Assembly: GCF_028453695.1 (NCBI RefSeq)
Contig: NC_135781.1
Span: 25,915,640 to 25,979,639 of the forward strand
DNA: 64,000 nt
Direction of reading: 5' to 3'
From: Augochlora pura
Lineage: Eukaryota; Arthropoda; Insecta; Hymenoptera; Halictidae
Part shown: one piece after another, positions 61,601-64,000 of the stretch
Layout of the letters: every line of letters begins with the position of its first letter
Position numbering within the stretch: position 1 is the first letter of the stretch
Translations under genes and position numbers: made by a program
Notes under the pieces: generated by a model
Database searches by the model: none
What the model was told of the DNA's origin: nothing
What the model saw: the letters and a program-made list of their open reading frames with translations, nothing else

Positions 61601-61666
61601 CGTGGCCGCCGCTTCGCCTCCGCCACCTCCGCCGCCTCCGCCCGACGCGGAGTTCTCCTTCTCCAT
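4198..61666 (-). CDS. tou: toutatis / BAZ2-type bromodomain-PHD-MBD chromatin remodelling subunit, whole gene span (24 constitutive coding exons, spliced)
   Basis: Joining the exons listed below gives one 6,195-nt reading frame (2,064 aa). Domains in order: MBD/TAM about 605-680 (VPLERGWKRE, YYSPCGK), charged coiled coil about 685-870, DDT about 885-950, WHIM-type motifs near 1060-1100 and 1239-1248 (GQDRYWRRYW), a DLRYGWWRI motif near 1535, PHD1 about 1780-1827, PHD2 about 1835-1878, and a bromodomain about 1956-2055 (WPF shelf 1971-1973, acetyl-lysine-contacting Asn of VFNEDD at 2028). This order is that of BAZ2A/BAZ2B and insect toutatis, nuclear proteins that pair with ISWI ATPases to position nucleosomes. 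The whole C-terminal half matches BAZ2 family order, for example the junction QAVMLKEQ-ERERRRQHM. Boundaries were read by eye from GT-AG sites and phase. Isoforms are possible at exons 3, 7, 10a, 12a and 16. Family identity is secure; single splice boundaries are less so. Confidence 0.93.
4646..4930 (-). CDS. tou: tou exon 23: first half of bromodomain
   Basis: The acceptor GCGTCGCAG|T completes Ser, giving SPTPSTASNTHVEDV and Ser/Thr/Pro-rich sequence. The exon then enters the bromodomain at about 1956: CKVLLEQLEQQDEAWPFLLP VNTKQFPTYK, KIIKTPMDLSTIKKKLQDS. Helix Z, the WPF shelf (1971-1973) and the TPMDLSTI loop that shapes the acetyl-lysine pocket are all present. The donor CTCCGT|GTAAGT leaves phase 2. 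Confidence 0.95.
4931..6063 (-). other. tou: tou intron 22
   Basis: This 1.1-kb intron lies between the PHD2/linker exon and the bromodomain exon. Its left part is strongly T-rich on the plus strand (about 5000-5300) and its right part holds TA/TG microsatellites (5715-5790, 5950-5980). No exon is seen. Confidence 0.85.
6064..6194 (-). CDS. tou: tou exon 22: end of PHD2, basic linker
   Basis: The acceptor GGTTTCAG|ATG (phase 0) gives MPRGKWYCSNCHSKQPKKRN, supplying the last zinc-ligand CxxC of PHD2. SSRRSHTKGGGTRESESSDH and PPA follow. The KQPKKRN and SRRS patches are basic. The donor GCTAG|GTGATT is weaker than most in this gene, leaves phase 2, and pairs exactly with exon 23. Confidence 0.92.
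6319..6460 (-). CDS. tou: tou exon 21: end of PHD1, start of PHD2
   Basis: The acceptor GTTTTCAG|G completes Trp (W1820) and gives WYCHECMNKATGERN, then CLVCGKRVGKNLVLCELCPR AYHTDC. The second set of CxxC, CELC and HTDC ligands starts a second PHD finger, completed in exon 22. Vertebrate BAZ2 proteins have one PHD finger, so the pair looks like an insect-type arrangement. The donor CCAAAA|GTGAGT leaves phase 0. Confidence 0.94.
6597..6718 (-). CDS. tou: tou exon 20: first PHD finger
   Basis: The acceptor TGTTACAG|AAC and the donor GACTG|GTGAGT enclose 122 nt (phase 0 in, phase 2 out). The product is NCQFCHSGDNEDKLLLCDGC DRGYHTYCFRP, then KMENIPDGDW. The CxxC, CDGC, H-x-x-C spacing and the Trp two residues before the last CxxC are diagnostic of a C4HC3 PHD finger, of the type that reads the histone H3 tail in BAZ2. 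The final Cys pair (YCHEC) lies in exon 21. Confidence 0.95.
6719..7751 (-). other. tou: tou intron 19
   Basis: This 1.0-kb intron between the pre-PHD helix and PHD1 is AT-rich, with a TA stretch near 7410-7445. No coding signal is seen. Confidence 0.85.
7752..7986 (-). CDS. tou: tou exon 19: pre-PHD helix (SIAWDKSIMK)
   Basis: The acceptor GTTCTAG|C and the donor AAGGCT|GTGAGT enclose 235 nt (phase 2 in, phase 0 out). After an Ala/Asn/Ser/Gln-rich start the exon reads RGLNNWRDATARAHTSAQLA then LYMLEASIAWDKSIMKA. This is the well-conserved helix before the first PHD finger of BAZ2 (QLEKSIAWDKSIMK), and its last codon abuts the first zinc-ligand exon. Confidence 0.93.
8075..8573 (-). CDS. tou: tou exon 18: WW/WHIM3-type block and helical linker
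   Basis: The acceptor TGTTTAG|AT completes Asp and gives DLRYGWWRITDVDTFQELLE then HLHSRGVREKELKRTTWATM. The pattern of a Trp pair, TFQELLEHLHSRGVREK and a basic helix matches the BAZ2 segment WWYISTPEELDALLKALHPRG IREK. Later LLEQVEALEDKVANASMQVK GW and LEAAIERRYLKPPLG correspond to the BAZ2 pieces LEQRVIMSDLQIRGW and ERRYLREPLW. The donor GTCTG|GTAAGG leaves phase 2. Confidence 0.93.
8661..8921 (-). CDS. tou: tou exon 17: linker
   Basis: The acceptor CGAATCGCAG|GC and the donor CGAAAG|GTAGAA enclose 261 nt in phase 1. The product reads SNSNEPSWFSILPRETCDTP, then IFGIAEPTELRIPVFPPPAS and AVQLEYLKVHGLPPPGEAKP. PSWFSILPR is a family motif: vertebrate BAZ2 proteins carry a similar WFSLLPR sequence after the GQDR block. 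The rest is Pro-rich and leads into the conserved WW exon. Confidence 0.9.
9208..10238 (-). CDS. tou: tou exon 16: acidic linker with GQDRYWRRYW (WHIM2-type) motif
   Basis: The acceptor GTCCACAG|G completes Lys, giving KLRQLHSRKVRMEAVGVIVN, then a Glu/Asp-rich stretch. The helix GKKLDKLLKQSEEQLQKLNS leads to HIFGQDRYWRRYWELACAGG, the conserved WSTF/BAZ motif (residues about 1239-1248), then FVEAMESAEPE. A very acidic/lysine-rich tail of about 180 residues follows, ending NGTFISS. The donor TTCAA|GTAAGA leaves phase 1. A 60-nt stop-free stretch (9959-10018) with intron-like ends may be spliced out; if so this is two exons, 10019-10238 and 9208-9958. The opposite strand also reads open here, an artefact of the biased composition. 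Confidence 0.9.
9959..10018 (-). other. tou: 60-nt stop-free intron-like segment (candidate exitron) inside tou exon 16
   Basis: On the minus strand it starts GTAAGT after ...CCTGAAGAG and ends GTCGTTCAAG before GAGGAGGAC. There is a CTGAC branch-point-like sequence about 20 nt from the end. It has 60 nt, is in phase 0 and has no stop; if retained it adds VSLRDINFPDSVLLTPWSFK. It is more AT-rich than its flanks and the acidic sequence on both sides joins naturally without it. Confidence 0.5.
10536..11109 (-). CDS. tou: tou exon 15: rest of DDT, WHIM1-type region
   Basis: This 574-nt exon runs from acceptor TCACCAG|AC to donor AGAAA|GTGAGT (phase 1 in, phase 2 out). It encodes DMDSLPSLKSLQLALLNDEE, the helices HLLVCAIEDPG and ANISEVLRIYLYANATGEVK that finish DDT (to about residue 950), a polar insert, and DKPFLALNPTHKAQMLAFLC NELLQNK. 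The last part matches the WHIM1 segment of BAZ2 (KASVLAFLINELACSK), which packs against linker and nucleosome-contacting elements in ISWI complexes. It ends FVLDTKIRK and joins LRQLHSRK in exon 16. Confidence 0.93.
11187..11306 (-). CDS. tou: tou exon 14: start of DDT domain
   Basis: The acceptor GGTTTCAG|AT completes Asp and gives DHRALPELKRLPGLKLSGQA then FSDIVMVFEFLHNFGETLGF. The pattern of a Pro-Gly-Leu-x-Leu-Ser-Gly lead followed by a helix with FLxNFG is the first helix of the DDT domain, as in BAZ2 (IPGLVLSGSTFSDCLMV). In ISWI partner proteins DDT contributes to the contact with the remodeler ATPase. The donor TTTCG|GTGAGC leaves phase 1. Confidence 0.93.
11307..11954 (-). other. tou: tou intron 13
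   Basis: This is a 648-nt AT-rich intron separating the coiled-coil exon from the DDT exons. An ATTATTAAT-type run lies near 11850-11895. No gene is seen. Confidence 0.85.
11955..12153 (-). CDS. tou: tou exon 13: coiled coil leading to DDT
   Basis: The acceptor TACCGTAG|GAA and the donor CTGACAG|GTACGT enclose 199 nt (phase 0 in, phase 1 out). The product starts ERERRRQHMALVRALENRRK, continues through a Lys/Glu/Arg-rich helix (KKRLEARAERIASKEKRAEQ) and ends EQIRKPVEDMELTG. RKPVEDM corresponds to LKKPNEDM just before the DDT domain of vertebrate BAZ2B. Confidence 0.92.
12154..14017 (-). other. tou: tou intron between exons 12a and 13
   Basis: This is 1.9 kb of unique-looking sequence with high CpG. 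Short open frames on both strands show no domain and no supporting splice pattern. Confidence 0.8.
14018..14071 (-). CDS. tou: tou exon 12a: candidate 54-nt cassette exon
   Basis: The acceptor GTGCCGCAG|ATG and the donor GAGCTG|GTATGT bound 18 codons in phase 0: MYMQELTKQREMLYTVEL. It sits between exons 12 and 13, whose direct junction already matches the family, so this is best read as an optional insertion that lengthens the coiled coil by 18 residues. The sequence is helical in character and both splice sites are good. Inclusion cannot be judged without RNA data. Confidence 0.75.
14072..16004 (-). other. tou: tou introns flanking exon 12
   Basis: Apart from exon 12 (15089-15133) I see no gene. 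A CA/GA microsatellite lies at 15939-15970. The 206-residue minus-strand open frame at 15323-15943 has no recognisable domain. Confidence 0.75.
15089..15133 (-). CDS. tou: tou exon 12: coiled coil microexon
   Basis: This is a 45-nt exon in phase 0, with acceptor TTTCGCAG|GAA and donor AACAG|GTGAGT. It encodes ERELKRQQAVMLKEQ. Vertebrate BAZ2B has a near-identical run (RRQQAVLLKHQ) directly followed by ERERRRQHM, so splicing to exon 13 reproduces the ancestral order. Confidence 0.9.
16005..16070 (-). CDS. tou: tou exon 11: coiled coil
   Basis: The acceptor TGTGCGCAG|GCC and the donor CAACAG|GTAATC enclose 22 codons in phase 0: ARKKRQEELEKIRLEEQQRK then QQ. It matches the charged helix that follows QQILE in vertebrate BAZ2. 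Such short phase-0 exons are typical of this coiled-coil region. Confidence 0.9.
16071..20728 (-). other. tou: tou intron (left part, between exon 10a and exon 11)
   Basis: This 4.7-kb stretch has GA and GATA microsatellites (17218-17233, 17385-17432, 17703-17757) and an A-rich patch. No gene is seen; the 183-codon plus-strand frame at 18559-19110 lacks domain features. Two orphan GAG|GTAAGA donor-like sites occur at 19658 and 19809. Confidence 0.75.
20729..21391 (-). CDS. Candidate exon 10a: CENP-B/Tigger-type helix-turn-helix plus Ser/Pro/Thr-rich tail, nested in a tou intron
   Basis: The open frame has 221 codons. The first 60 residues read GRKRLAFTIKQKMKIIQEIE, RGKSKSDVARELGLASSTVA and TIWKNRESIAESWRNRD, the signature of the CENP-B N-terminal HTH (Psq/Tigger/pogo superfamily). 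Ala/Pro/Ser/Thr-rich sequence with poly-Pro and repeated Ser-Ser-Leu follows, ending QTQTQSQELLE. The left edge is a strong donor, CTGGAG|GTAAGA. An acceptor ACGCAG|GGT lies at 21392-21393, and a second, CTCTCGCAG|AGG, extends the exon to 21508. Both start in phase 0 and the exon leaves in phase 0, so it fits between exons 10 and 11. No in-frame ATG precedes the HTH back to a stop near 21838, which argues against a first exon. No CENP-B transposase core (second HTH or DDE) is present. It may be an alternative tou exon or part of a nested gene; reading through the donor would stop after VRSSY. Confidence 0.62.
21549..21665. repeat. GGT/GTG trinucleotide-type microsatellite
   Basis: A long run of GGTGGT with scattered TGA/TAG interruptions lies just upstream (minus sense) of the HTH exon. 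It makes poly-Pro or poly-Thr in minus-strand frames and extends the open frame artificially. Confidence 0.9.
23680..24070. repeat. TA-rich satellite block with a 38-bp tandem duplication
   Basis: It is mostly (TA)n with interruptions. Within it a 38-bp unit starting TATATACATATTATATATA is present twice in tandem (23732-23769 and 23770-23807) and begins a third time at 23808. Confidence 0.85.
24262..24343 (-). CDS. tou: tou exon 10: coiled-coil exon ending QQLLE
   Basis: The acceptor TGTCGCAG|G completes an Arg codon and gives RLIKEQEKSERQEAVRRERE followed by IRNQQLLE. The donor CTCGAG|GTAAGT leaves phase 0. Family BAZ2 proteins read REKELRAQQILE-AKKKK here, so direct splicing to exon 11 (ARKKRQEELEK) restores the family order. 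The phase 0 exit is what allows the HTH exon (10a) to be inserted in frame. Confidence 0.91.
24471..24745 (-). CDS. tou: tou exon 9: end of MBD and start of coiled coil
   Basis: The acceptor TTTTTAG|TTC joins in phase 0 to give SPDLAK-FLEQQNPAELTT, then ANFSFSSRPLVGEFLQP, the C-terminal strand of the BAZ2 MBD (family pattern NFSFS...VGDF). A long charged helix follows (FVRLGAQEVARRLEELRAAG, REKLAYAKKLAKEEAQRHKE). The donor CCAG|GTCTGT is a slightly weak GT site leaving phase 2. Confidence 0.92.
24746..25280 (-). other. tou: tou intron 8, splitting the MBD domain
   Basis: This 535-nt AT-rich intron interrupts the MBD between SPDLAK and FLEQQ. No other feature is seen. Confidence 0.85.
25281..25583 (-). 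CDS. tou: tou exon 8: acidic segment and first half of MBD (TAM) domain
   Basis: The acceptor TTTGCAG|GAG and the donor GCCAAG|GTAAGT bound exactly 101 codons in phase 0. The exon begins EKMKNKLLEV, passes an Asp/Thr-rich stretch and a basic AKRRKVK nuclear-localisation-like patch, then enters the MBD: VPLERGWKRETVIKGLGKSG, DVSYYSPCGKTFRSSPDLAK. The RGWxRE, YYxPCGK and Arg-x-x-Pro-Asp pattern is diagnostic of methyl-CpG-binding-type folds. In BAZ2 proteins this TAM version binds DNA or RNA and has generally lost methyl-CpG selectivity. Confidence 0.93.
25584..26249 (-). other. tou: tou intron 7
   Basis: This is a 666-nt AT-rich intron with nothing recognised in it. Confidence 0.85.
26250..26671 (-). 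CDS. tou: tou exon 7: basic patch and Ser-rich region
   Basis: The distal acceptor CCCATTCAG|TCC has a pyrimidine tract and gives FPFQIEKFDSRPAARRK. A weaker acceptor 39 nt further in (exon right end 26632) also keeps frame and would drop 13 residues. The exon carries a basic Pro/Gly patch (RRKPGPKPRR) resembling a loose AT-hook, then Ser/Glu-rich sequence, HKDGRPRNLGRG, and a helical tail (SLLRSNILAAQLHATATG) ending at CAG|GTAAAT in phase 0. It lies directly N-terminal to the MBD exon. Confidence 0.86.
27075..27404. mobile_element. TTAA-flanked MITE (330 bp, piggyBac-like ends)
   Basis: The left end is TTAACCCCTTGCC and the right end, read inverted, is TTAATCCCTTGCC: a TTAA duplication with about 9-bp terminal inverted repeats and AT-rich filling without coding capacity. 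It lies in tou intron 6. Ends and target site resemble non-autonomous piggyBac-type elements. Confidence 0.6.
27587..27845 (-). CDS. tou: tou exon 6: segment with PLNLS motif
   Basis: The acceptor CCTTTCAG|ACC (phase 0) and the donor ACAT|GTAAGT (phase 1) enclose TESNDYREPVDRVEVIKLPA, Ser/Asn-rich sequence and DAPLNLSLKPATTSC. PLNLS (residues 370-374) matches the PxDLS/PLNLS class of short motifs bound by the co-repressor CtBP. A second Ser/Gln/Leu-rich stretch, SQPLSQLSNLSQSL, follows. The motif is visible; the interaction is inference. Confidence 0.87.
27846..29586 (-). other. tou: tou intron 5
   Basis: This 1.7-kb intron shows AT-rich unique sequence on both strands and no exon. Confidence 0.85.
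29587..29830 (-). CDS. tou: tou exon 5: conserved pre-MBD segment
   Basis: The acceptor TTGTTCAG|CGAT completes a Ser and gives SDPSNILGGVRLPPDTEIIK, then SSIVGPKVPGTTNRGRKKTI and a Pro/Thr-rich tail ending RKYNRAT. The donor TACG|GTAATT leaves phase 0. The NRGRKK patch is basic and AT-hook-like but lacks a full GRP core. The exon is less repetitive than its neighbours, which suggests constraint. Confidence 0.86.
29831..31117 (-). other. tou: tou intron 4
   Basis: This 1.3-kb intron contains a CT microsatellite at 30869-30897. Its right half is GC-rich. No exon is seen. Confidence 0.85.
31118..31280 (-). CDS. tou: tou exon 4: Ser/Thr-rich linker
   Basis: The acceptor GGCCCGCAG|CT and the donor GTCAG|GTAGGTG enclose 163 nt, entered in phase 1 and left in phase 2. 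The product reads KSSKSHKTPANSSSSTTPSM and continues Ser/Thr/Asn-rich to SQTNVV. It has no domain and is probably disordered and phosphorylatable. The next exon completes the split Ser codon. Confidence 0.85.
31400..31819. mobile_element. TTAA-flanked MITE (420 bp)
   Basis: The left end is TTAACACTTTACCGGTCGG and the right end, inverted, is TTAACACTTTACCGACC, so 14 bases including TTAA match exactly. It has no coding capacity and lies in tou intron 3. It is piggyBac-like by target site and arrangement. Confidence 0.65.
32099..32323. mobile_element. TTAA-flanked MITE (225 bp)
   Basis: The left end is TTAACCCCTTGC and the right end, inverted, is TTAAACCCTTGAC. The termini resemble those of the element at 27075-27404, so the two are probably one family. 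The interior is AT-rich, with an ATAAAT run at 32190-32225. Confidence 0.55.
33134..33313 (-). CDS. tou: tou exon 3: conserved Trp-Trp N-terminal motif
   Basis: The acceptor GTGTACAG|GT opens phase 1 and gives GINPASAAWWTMASHL, then AAGLPGFPPGAESLLPP and SLSSHKSSK. The Trp-Trp pair followed by a Pro/Leu-rich stretch resembles the N-terminal WW-and-PPL segment I know from vertebrate BAZ2B. The donor is ambiguous: two GTAAGT sites lie in tandem, giving a left end at 33134 or at 33128. The second adds two residues (Ser-Lys) and keeps phase 1. I chose 33134 because its exon side (CCA) is slightly nearer consensus. Confidence 0.85.
33592..33685. mobile_element. Short palindromic TTAA MITE (94 bp)
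   Basis: The left arm TTAACCAGTTGC...TGTTTTCGACGAGTA is mirrored by the right arm TACTTGTCGAAAACGGG...AACTGGTTAA, giving arms of about 28 bp around a short loop with TTAA at each end. It lies in tou intron 2. As RNA it would form a hairpin, but the TTAA ends favour a transposon remnant. Confidence 0.65.
33750..33977 (-). CDS. tou: tou exon 2: Gly/Ala/Pro-rich N-terminal region
   Basis: The acceptor GATTGCAG|CG and the donor TTTAG|GTAATT enclose 228 nt, entered and left in phase 1. The product begins AYWPRGDSAASSLFGGM and continues through GGYGLGAHHLPSAYAILGRG, a proline run (APPPPPYSH) and SVAASQAASLG. It has no named domain and looks like the low-complexity N-terminus of insect BAZ2 proteins. 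Two other frames are also open across this GC-rich exon, but only this frame joins to exons 1 and 3. Confidence 0.85.
   Translation of the reverse strand, partial: RIGRGATAQLRRFSVECPADMGWGPTICRRLTPSWAEVALLPVLGATRRPLRHRHPRTRTAALALSAWPPVKLRV
37999..38035. repeat. CT microsatellite
   Basis: A tandem CT run lies in tou intron 1. Confidence 0.85.
40100..40138. repeat. GA microsatellite
   Basis: A tandem GA run, preceded by a short GATA stretch, lies in tou intron 1. Confidence 0.85.
43730..44160. other. GA/GC-rich island in intron 1, possible alternative promoter
   Basis: It contains GAGAG runs (43762-43788), a GCGA tetranucleotide run near 44070-44095 and high CpG. In insects GAGAG arrays bind GAGA factor and often mark open promoters. 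I see no matching coding first exon, so the role is inference. Confidence 0.3.
47092..47165. repeat. TA microsatellite
   Basis: About 70 bp of nearly pure TA, ending in ACACATATATA units, lies in tou intron 1. Confidence 0.9.
51466..51657. mobile_element. TA-flanked MITE with long imperfect inverted repeats (192 bp), pogo/Tc1-mariner-like
   Basis: The left end is TATAGTAGAGACCCTGTATCC and the right end, inverted, is TACAGTAGAGACTCCTTCATCC. Inner parts also pair: ACATTCTATTATG on the left against ACGTTCTATTATC from the right, so the arms run about 70 bp each. TA at both ends suggests a TA target site. There is no coding capacity. Confidence 0.65.
55120..56340. other. CpG/GA-rich island in intron 1, possible alternative promoter
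   Basis: This is the most GC- and GAGA-rich part of the intron, with several GAGAGAGA runs and a TG run at 55650-55668. Open frames on both strands are Arg/Glu/Ser-rich artefacts. It could be a CpG promoter or GAGA-factor site for a shorter tou transcript. No initiator exon with a matching phase-1 donor to exon 2 was identified. Confidence 0.3.
59256..59846 (-). CDS. Open frame of unknown function (196 codons, low confidence)
   Basis: This is an uninterrupted minus-strand frame with unbiased composition, unlike the GA/CG-driven frames nearby. Its C-terminal part reads YTVTMEADITRKFKVEPFEH, then LELDATPTYYETDSRTKDID and NSSTLNVECLDDLD before TAA. I do not recognise a domain. An internal acceptor (TTGACAG|GG near 59611) could start a shorter exon. 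It may be a nested gene exon, a retrocopy fragment or chance. Confidence 0.25.
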   Translation of the reverse strand: MRYNSVFYTSLFSVLLDTSVTFLFAFNKEFVTMHNYLNTIIFINKVIKSISPKNSEIVDSRNKSRIRGRASILLKVPALTGFTRPISTSAVRVQCSTYRLRLRHDYTVTMEADITRKFKVEPFEHPLQELAMRRAYSRSLHYAPVTSNGLELDATPTYYETDSRTKDIDTDASFCALFKLNFNSSTLNVECLDDLD

Positions 61667-61675
61667 GCCAGTCCC
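61516..61675 (-). CDS. tou: tou exon 1: initiator exon (ATG at 61666-61664, short 5' UTR)
   Basis: This exon encodes MEKENSASG, a nine-Gly run, an Ala/Thr segment and the ending NPLLDTTALFG. The start is the first ATG after a good acceptor (TTTTCAG, CT at 61676-61677), leaving only 9 nt of UTR in this exon. At least one non-coding 5' exon must therefore lie further right. The donor CGGCG|GTAAGT leaves phase 1, which joins exon 2 as ...LFG-AYWPRGD. The Gly run comes from GGC/GGA repeats. The Leu-Phe-Gly-Gly style repeated at the start of exon 2 resembles BAZ2 N-termini. A following 27.5-kb intron is unusually long, so alternative first exons are possible. Confidence 0.8.
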
Positions 61676-61947
61676 CTGAAAACGTGCATCAGCGTTTCGT
61701 TAGAGCCGTTAACTTCGTACACCGCGGCGAAACGGTTCCGTTTTAAATGGCCGCTGAACGGAGACAGCCGCGGAGCGAACTGGAAGGAGAGGGACGGGAC
61801 GAGAGAGAGATAGAGATGGAGACAGAGCGGGAGAAACAGAGGAAGAGAGCGGGGGAAACAGAGTCGGATGAAACCGAGAGAGAGGGATGGCGAGGGATGA
61901 GGTCGGCCCCCGGTTCTCCGGCGGCGGCGGCAACGGCGGTGGTTCAA

Positions 61948-62044
61948 CATTTTTGCCGGGAAAACTGATGGGAGCTCGCGATCAGGGAGGAGGAACTCTA
62001 TGAGAAAAAGGAAACGGTGCAGCTGACTGCTGTGAATTTTTTTC
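61948..62044. repeat. Imperfect direct repeat, copy A
   Basis: It begins CATTTTTGCCGGGAAAACTG and continues GGGAGCTCG...CAGGGAGGA, ending TGTGAATTTTTTTC. It matches copy B, about 1.03 kb away in the same orientation, with scattered substitutions and small indels. Confidence 0.7.
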
Positions 62045-62650
62045 GACCGCGCTCCGGGATACAAGCAGAGTTACCGGCCCGGATATTAGATCCCTGTAAC
62101 CCTGCGTCCCGAAGGTACGTCCTCCGTCCGTAAGCATCTGGACAGTTTTAATGAACGAGTGACATGCGATATAAATTCGTGCTGTAGAACGATGTGTATC
62201 GGCGAATACGATTTCAGATACACGTATATCCAGCAACATCTTGTAGCGTTCGATGGTTAATTGACGTTGAGTATTTAACTTACATGTAGCAGAGTCGCGC
62301 AATTTTATCGTTTAAGTAATTTGAGTAATTGGGAGTTTAATAGAATATTAGTGGAGAACCGAAGGTTAGTATTATACATAAATCGTGAAATAAAGTCATG
62401 AAAAATATTTTATAATATCGCAGATATATCCGACTTAAATAATATAATTATACATTTAAGTTTAAGCGACGATGTTATAAACTTAAAATTTCTCTTATAC
62501 AGTTTTAATTCGGGTATATATTTTATATACATCGCACCTCCGGTAACATATTACACTAATTCAAGTCTTTGTCGCAGATTTCAGAATATCTCGGCTAATA
62601 CCGAGTTTCGATTAATCGGGGCTCGGATTACCGAGGTTTCACTCTAGAAT

Positions 62651-62752
62651 GAGATAAAATGAGATAAAATGAGGTAGAATGAAATAGAATGACAGAATGG
62701 AATAGAATGAAATAGAATGAAATAGAATGAAATAGAATGAAATAGAATAAAA
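62651..62752. repeat. Decamer tandem repeat GAAATAGAAT
   Basis: About ten units of a 10-bp repeat, starting as GAGATAAAAT variants and becoming uniform GAAATAGAAT, abut a pogo/Tigger-like inverted terminus at about 62600-62648. Confidence 0.85.
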
Positions 62753-62974
62753 AAAGGAAAGAATGAGATACAGTGTAACAACCGCCGAGGAATTACGAAA
62801 TATGATACACGGAACCGGAAATTACTTGTGCTCGAACGTAACGCAACAATGATGGTTTGAAAGCATCGCGAGCAGCCTCGCTGCAGAAAAGTTTAGGCGA
62901 TACAGGGAACGCGGGTTGTCTGTTTTCCAGGGGTGGAGCGAGGAAGGGACGGAAAAGTAACGGAAACGAGGGAG

Positions 62975-63062
62975 CATTTTTGCCGGGGAAACTGATTGGA
63001 GCTCGTGACAGGGAGGAGCTGGAAAAACGAAATGGCGGGACTGACCAGCGTGAAGTTTTTTC
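62975..63062. repeat. Imperfect direct repeat, copy B
   Basis: It begins CATTTTTGCCGGGGAAACTG and continues TTGGAGCTCG...CAGGGAGGAG, ending CGTGAAGTTTTTTC. Same family and orientation as copy A at 61948-62044. Confidence 0.7.
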
Positions 63063-64000
63063 CCCTGGAGCGGGGCGCCGGGGCGCCGGGGGAGGGGGGG
63101 GGGGGGGGGTGCTGCGATTGAAGATCGGTGGATTTCGGGGGTGAGTTATACGTCGAGGACGCGGCGACATATTTTCCCGGTTTTCCACGGCGAGTTTTTC
63201 GCTGGTCGCGCGCGATCGAACGGTCGACGAAATAATTGTCGGAAAAATGCCGGTAGCGCTCCTCGTCCGTTCTCGGCGAACACCGGTTACCTAAATTTTC
63301 GAGAGCCGCCGCCGCCGCCGAGAGAACTTTCCGCGTAAACTCTGCCATAATCCGGGCCGCGTTACGAAACCCAACGGACCGCGAACTTCTTTCCCGTTCG
63401 TTCGCTCATAAAGAGGTGATTTAAATCTACTCTCGGCAGACCTTGAACTTTCGCGAGGCTGCCGCTGTAACGGAGAAAAATGCTGGCAAAACCGTGGAAA
63501 CGGTAGGATCAGGCTCGATAATGAAACGCGGGCTCGGCTTCGTCGATCGAGATCCTGTTATTACCAGGCGAGGAAAAGAAACGGTGCAGCGGCTCTTCGT
63601 CGATAAACAATCGAGGTTCCAAGAAGCGGCGGGTTTAGGGAAAACCGTCGGTGCCGAGCGCGGCATTGTCTGCGCAACGTCTGGATTCCAGTTAATTATG
63701 TTAATACGTCGACGCGTTGTCTCGAATCTCGTTGCCGCGTTTCTGCTCCCCACCCACGCGGACGCCGAAGGACGGACGGAGAAAGAGGGAGAGAAGGAAG
63801 GAGAAGCGGAAAAATCCGCGTTAATATTTCAGTCACGCGCATACGTAAGCACGTCGGTGTCTCGCATGTTCATTCGATGACTGTTTGCCAGCCGAAGAAA
63901 GGCTTCCTCGAGCGCTTTAAATAAAGGCCGTTCTCCCCTCCAGCCCGGCATTCCCCTCCAGCGCTTCGATCAGCTGACTGGCACACCCCTACCGCGCCGC

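Larger units (their letters stand above)
61676..64000 (-). other. tou: 5' flank / upstream intron of tou
   Basis: The region upstream of the initiator exon contains an imperfect direct repeat (61948-62044 and 62975-63062), a decamer repeat tract (62651-62752) and a GC-rich right part with a poly-G run near 63091-63110. A 5' UTR exon should lie here or beyond the window, but none can be fixed. Confidence 0.6.

Noticed and set aside
61486..62064. 192-codon minus-strand frame over exon 1
   Set aside because: Arg/Pro-rich alternate frame; the Gly-rich frame with ATG at 61666 is the one that joins exon 2.

Overview
This is animal nuclear DNA, most probably from an insect and likely a hymenopteran. 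It has small GT-AG exons separated by long introns, CpG-rich GC islands alternating with AT-rich stretches, many GA/CT, TA and GATA microsatellites, and short TTAA-flanked MITEs. There are no operons, ribosome binding sites or prokaryotic features. The species cannot be named from the sequence alone.

One gene, on the minus strand, dominates the window: the insect BAZ2-type chromatin-remodelling subunit toutatis (tou, homologous to vertebrate BAZ2A/BAZ2B). I assembled 24 constitutive coding exons by reading splice sites and codon phase. The start codon is at 61666-61664 and the stop codon at 4200-4198. Every junction keeps frame and the total is 6,195 nt, or 2,064 codons plus stop. In protein order the product has a Gly/Ala N-terminus, a long Ser/Thr/Pro-rich region with a PLNLS motif, an MBD/TAM domain, a charged coiled coil, a DDT domain, WHIM-type motifs, two PHD fingers and a C-terminal bromodomain. 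This is the architecture of the regulatory subunit that pairs with an ISWI ATPase.

Layout from left to right: a candidate first exon of a plus-strand gene (about 110-380); the tou 3' UTR (about 565-4197, poly(A) signal at 585-590); bromodomain exons (4.2-4.9 kb); PHD exons (6.1-6.7 kb); WHIM and linker exons (7.8-10.2 kb); DDT exons (10.5-11.3 kb); coiled-coil exons (12-24.7 kb); MBD exons (24.5-25.6 kb); N-terminal exons (26.2-34 kb); a 27.5-kb first coding intron (34-61.5 kb) with GC/GA-rich islands, microsatellites and a MITE; then the initiator exon (61.5-61.7 kb) and 5' flank. The initiator exon begins at a splice acceptor, so at least one 5' UTR exon lies further right.

The most interesting point is a phase 0-0 exon-like block at 20729-21391 inside the tou intron between 16.1 and 24.3 kb. 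It encodes a CENP-B/Tigger-type helix-turn-helix DNA-binding domain followed by Ser/Pro/Thr-rich sequence. It could splice in frame into tou and give a remodeler subunit a second DNA-binding domain, or it could belong to a nested gene. Other candidate isoform devices are a 54-nt cassette exon (14018-14071), a stop-free 60-nt intron-like segment (9959-10018), tandem donors 6 nt apart (33128/33134) and alternative acceptors 39 nt apart (26632/26671). None of these has transcript support here.
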